DNA of 64,000 nt, from contig NZ_BMPW01000020.1 in assembly GCF_014647795.1 (NCBI RefSeq), positions 141,454 through 205,453 on the forward strand, written 5' to 3'. Positions within the stretch are counted from its first letter, which is position 1; each line of letters starts with the position of its first letter. The notes below the pieces were generated by a model. It worked only from the letters and a program-made list of their open reading frames with translations. It was not told the origin of the DNA and did no database searches. The position numbers and the translations under genes are program-made. Source of the DNA: Actinoplanes campanulatus (GTDB taxonomy: Bacteria > Actinomycetota > Actinomycetes > Mycobacteriales > Micromonosporaceae). Below are positions 63,945-64,000 of this stretch, one piece after another.

Positions 63945-64000
63945 TCAGCTCAGCTTGACGTTGAAGATGGGGTTGGCGGCGAGCTTCTTGAAGGCGGCGA
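63945..64000 (-). CDS. C-terminal end of a gene continuing right
   Basis: The last 17 codons of a minus-strand frame (AAFKKLAANPIFNVKLS) end at a stop at 63945, right after the hairpin. Too little is present to name it. Confidence 0.55.
   Translation of the reverse strand, partial: AAFKKLAANPIFNVKLS

Noticed and set aside
1-64000. CRISPR arrays, tRNA and rRNA genes, insertion sequences
   Set aside because: No array of spaced repeats, no cloverleaf-like stretch with typical arms and no transposase was recognised by eye. The only tandem repeats are coding or simple. A covariance-model tRNA scan would be the decisive check.

Overview
The window is high-GC DNA with actinobacterial codon use, frequent GTG starts and long chains of overlapping genes. 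Flavin/F420-type oxidoreductases, MmyB-type XRE and PadR regulators and a GlxA-type AraC regulator fit a filamentous actinomycete, perhaps Micromonosporaceae (Actinoplanes-like). That placement is inference; no rRNA or tRNA gene is visible.

Bases 1 to about 46845 are the integrase-proximal part of a prophage whose other end lies to the left of the window. A large serine integrase (45280-46803, minus) sits at the right edge. It abuts a host short-chain dehydrogenase that stops right after its YxxxK active-site motif, so the phage appears to have integrated into and split that gene. Beside the integrase is an immunity switch: a plus-strand XRE repressor (44914-45300), a minus-strand Cro-like XRE protein (44438-44695) and five related 18-bp operator-like sites.

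Reading right to left (minus strand), the phage has four early or middle blocks. Block A (44695 to 38179) carries a C5-cytosine methyltransferase, a DpdA-like transglycosylase and small membrane or Cys-rich proteins. Block B (37787 to 28861) carries a regulator, RecE-like nuclease, RecT, DnaQ-like exonuclease, ASCH protein, RusA, dCTP deaminase and a LexA-type winged helix. Block C (28456 to 22760) carries a DUF5131 protein, many small Cys-rich proteins and three consecutive HTH-only LuxR-type proteins. Block D (22474 to about 14187) carries a helicase loader/replication protein, DnaB and many hypotheticals. Blocks A/B and B/C are separated by short plus-strand regulator genes, each beside a repeat or palindrome in a divergent promoter region. 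Between C and D there is a candidate structured RNA on the plus strand.

The late region (13621 to 1, minus) runs terminase small and large subunits, portal-MuF fusion, a protease/2H-phosphoesterase/scaffold fusion, decoration protein, major capsid, small head or tail proteins and a 20-residue-repeat protein with a DUF4082 domain. Two free-standing homing endonucleases of different families (LAGLIDADG and HNH) sit on the opposite strand in consecutive gaps between structural genes.

From about 46845 rightward is host chromosome: the split SDR and its divergent MmyB-type regulator, a repeat-bearing intergenic region, a GlxA/AraC regulator with a divergent saccharopine-dehydrogenase-like protein, a PadR/ABC transporter operon with a near-ideal operator palindrome, membrane and hypothetical proteins, a pRiA4b ORF-3-like protein, a two-gene flavin oxidoreductase operon including an LLM/FAD fusion, a processive GT2 glycosyltransferase with a MshEN-like tail, and a PPOX-class flavin protein. 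Tight hairpin terminators separate convergent genes at the right end.
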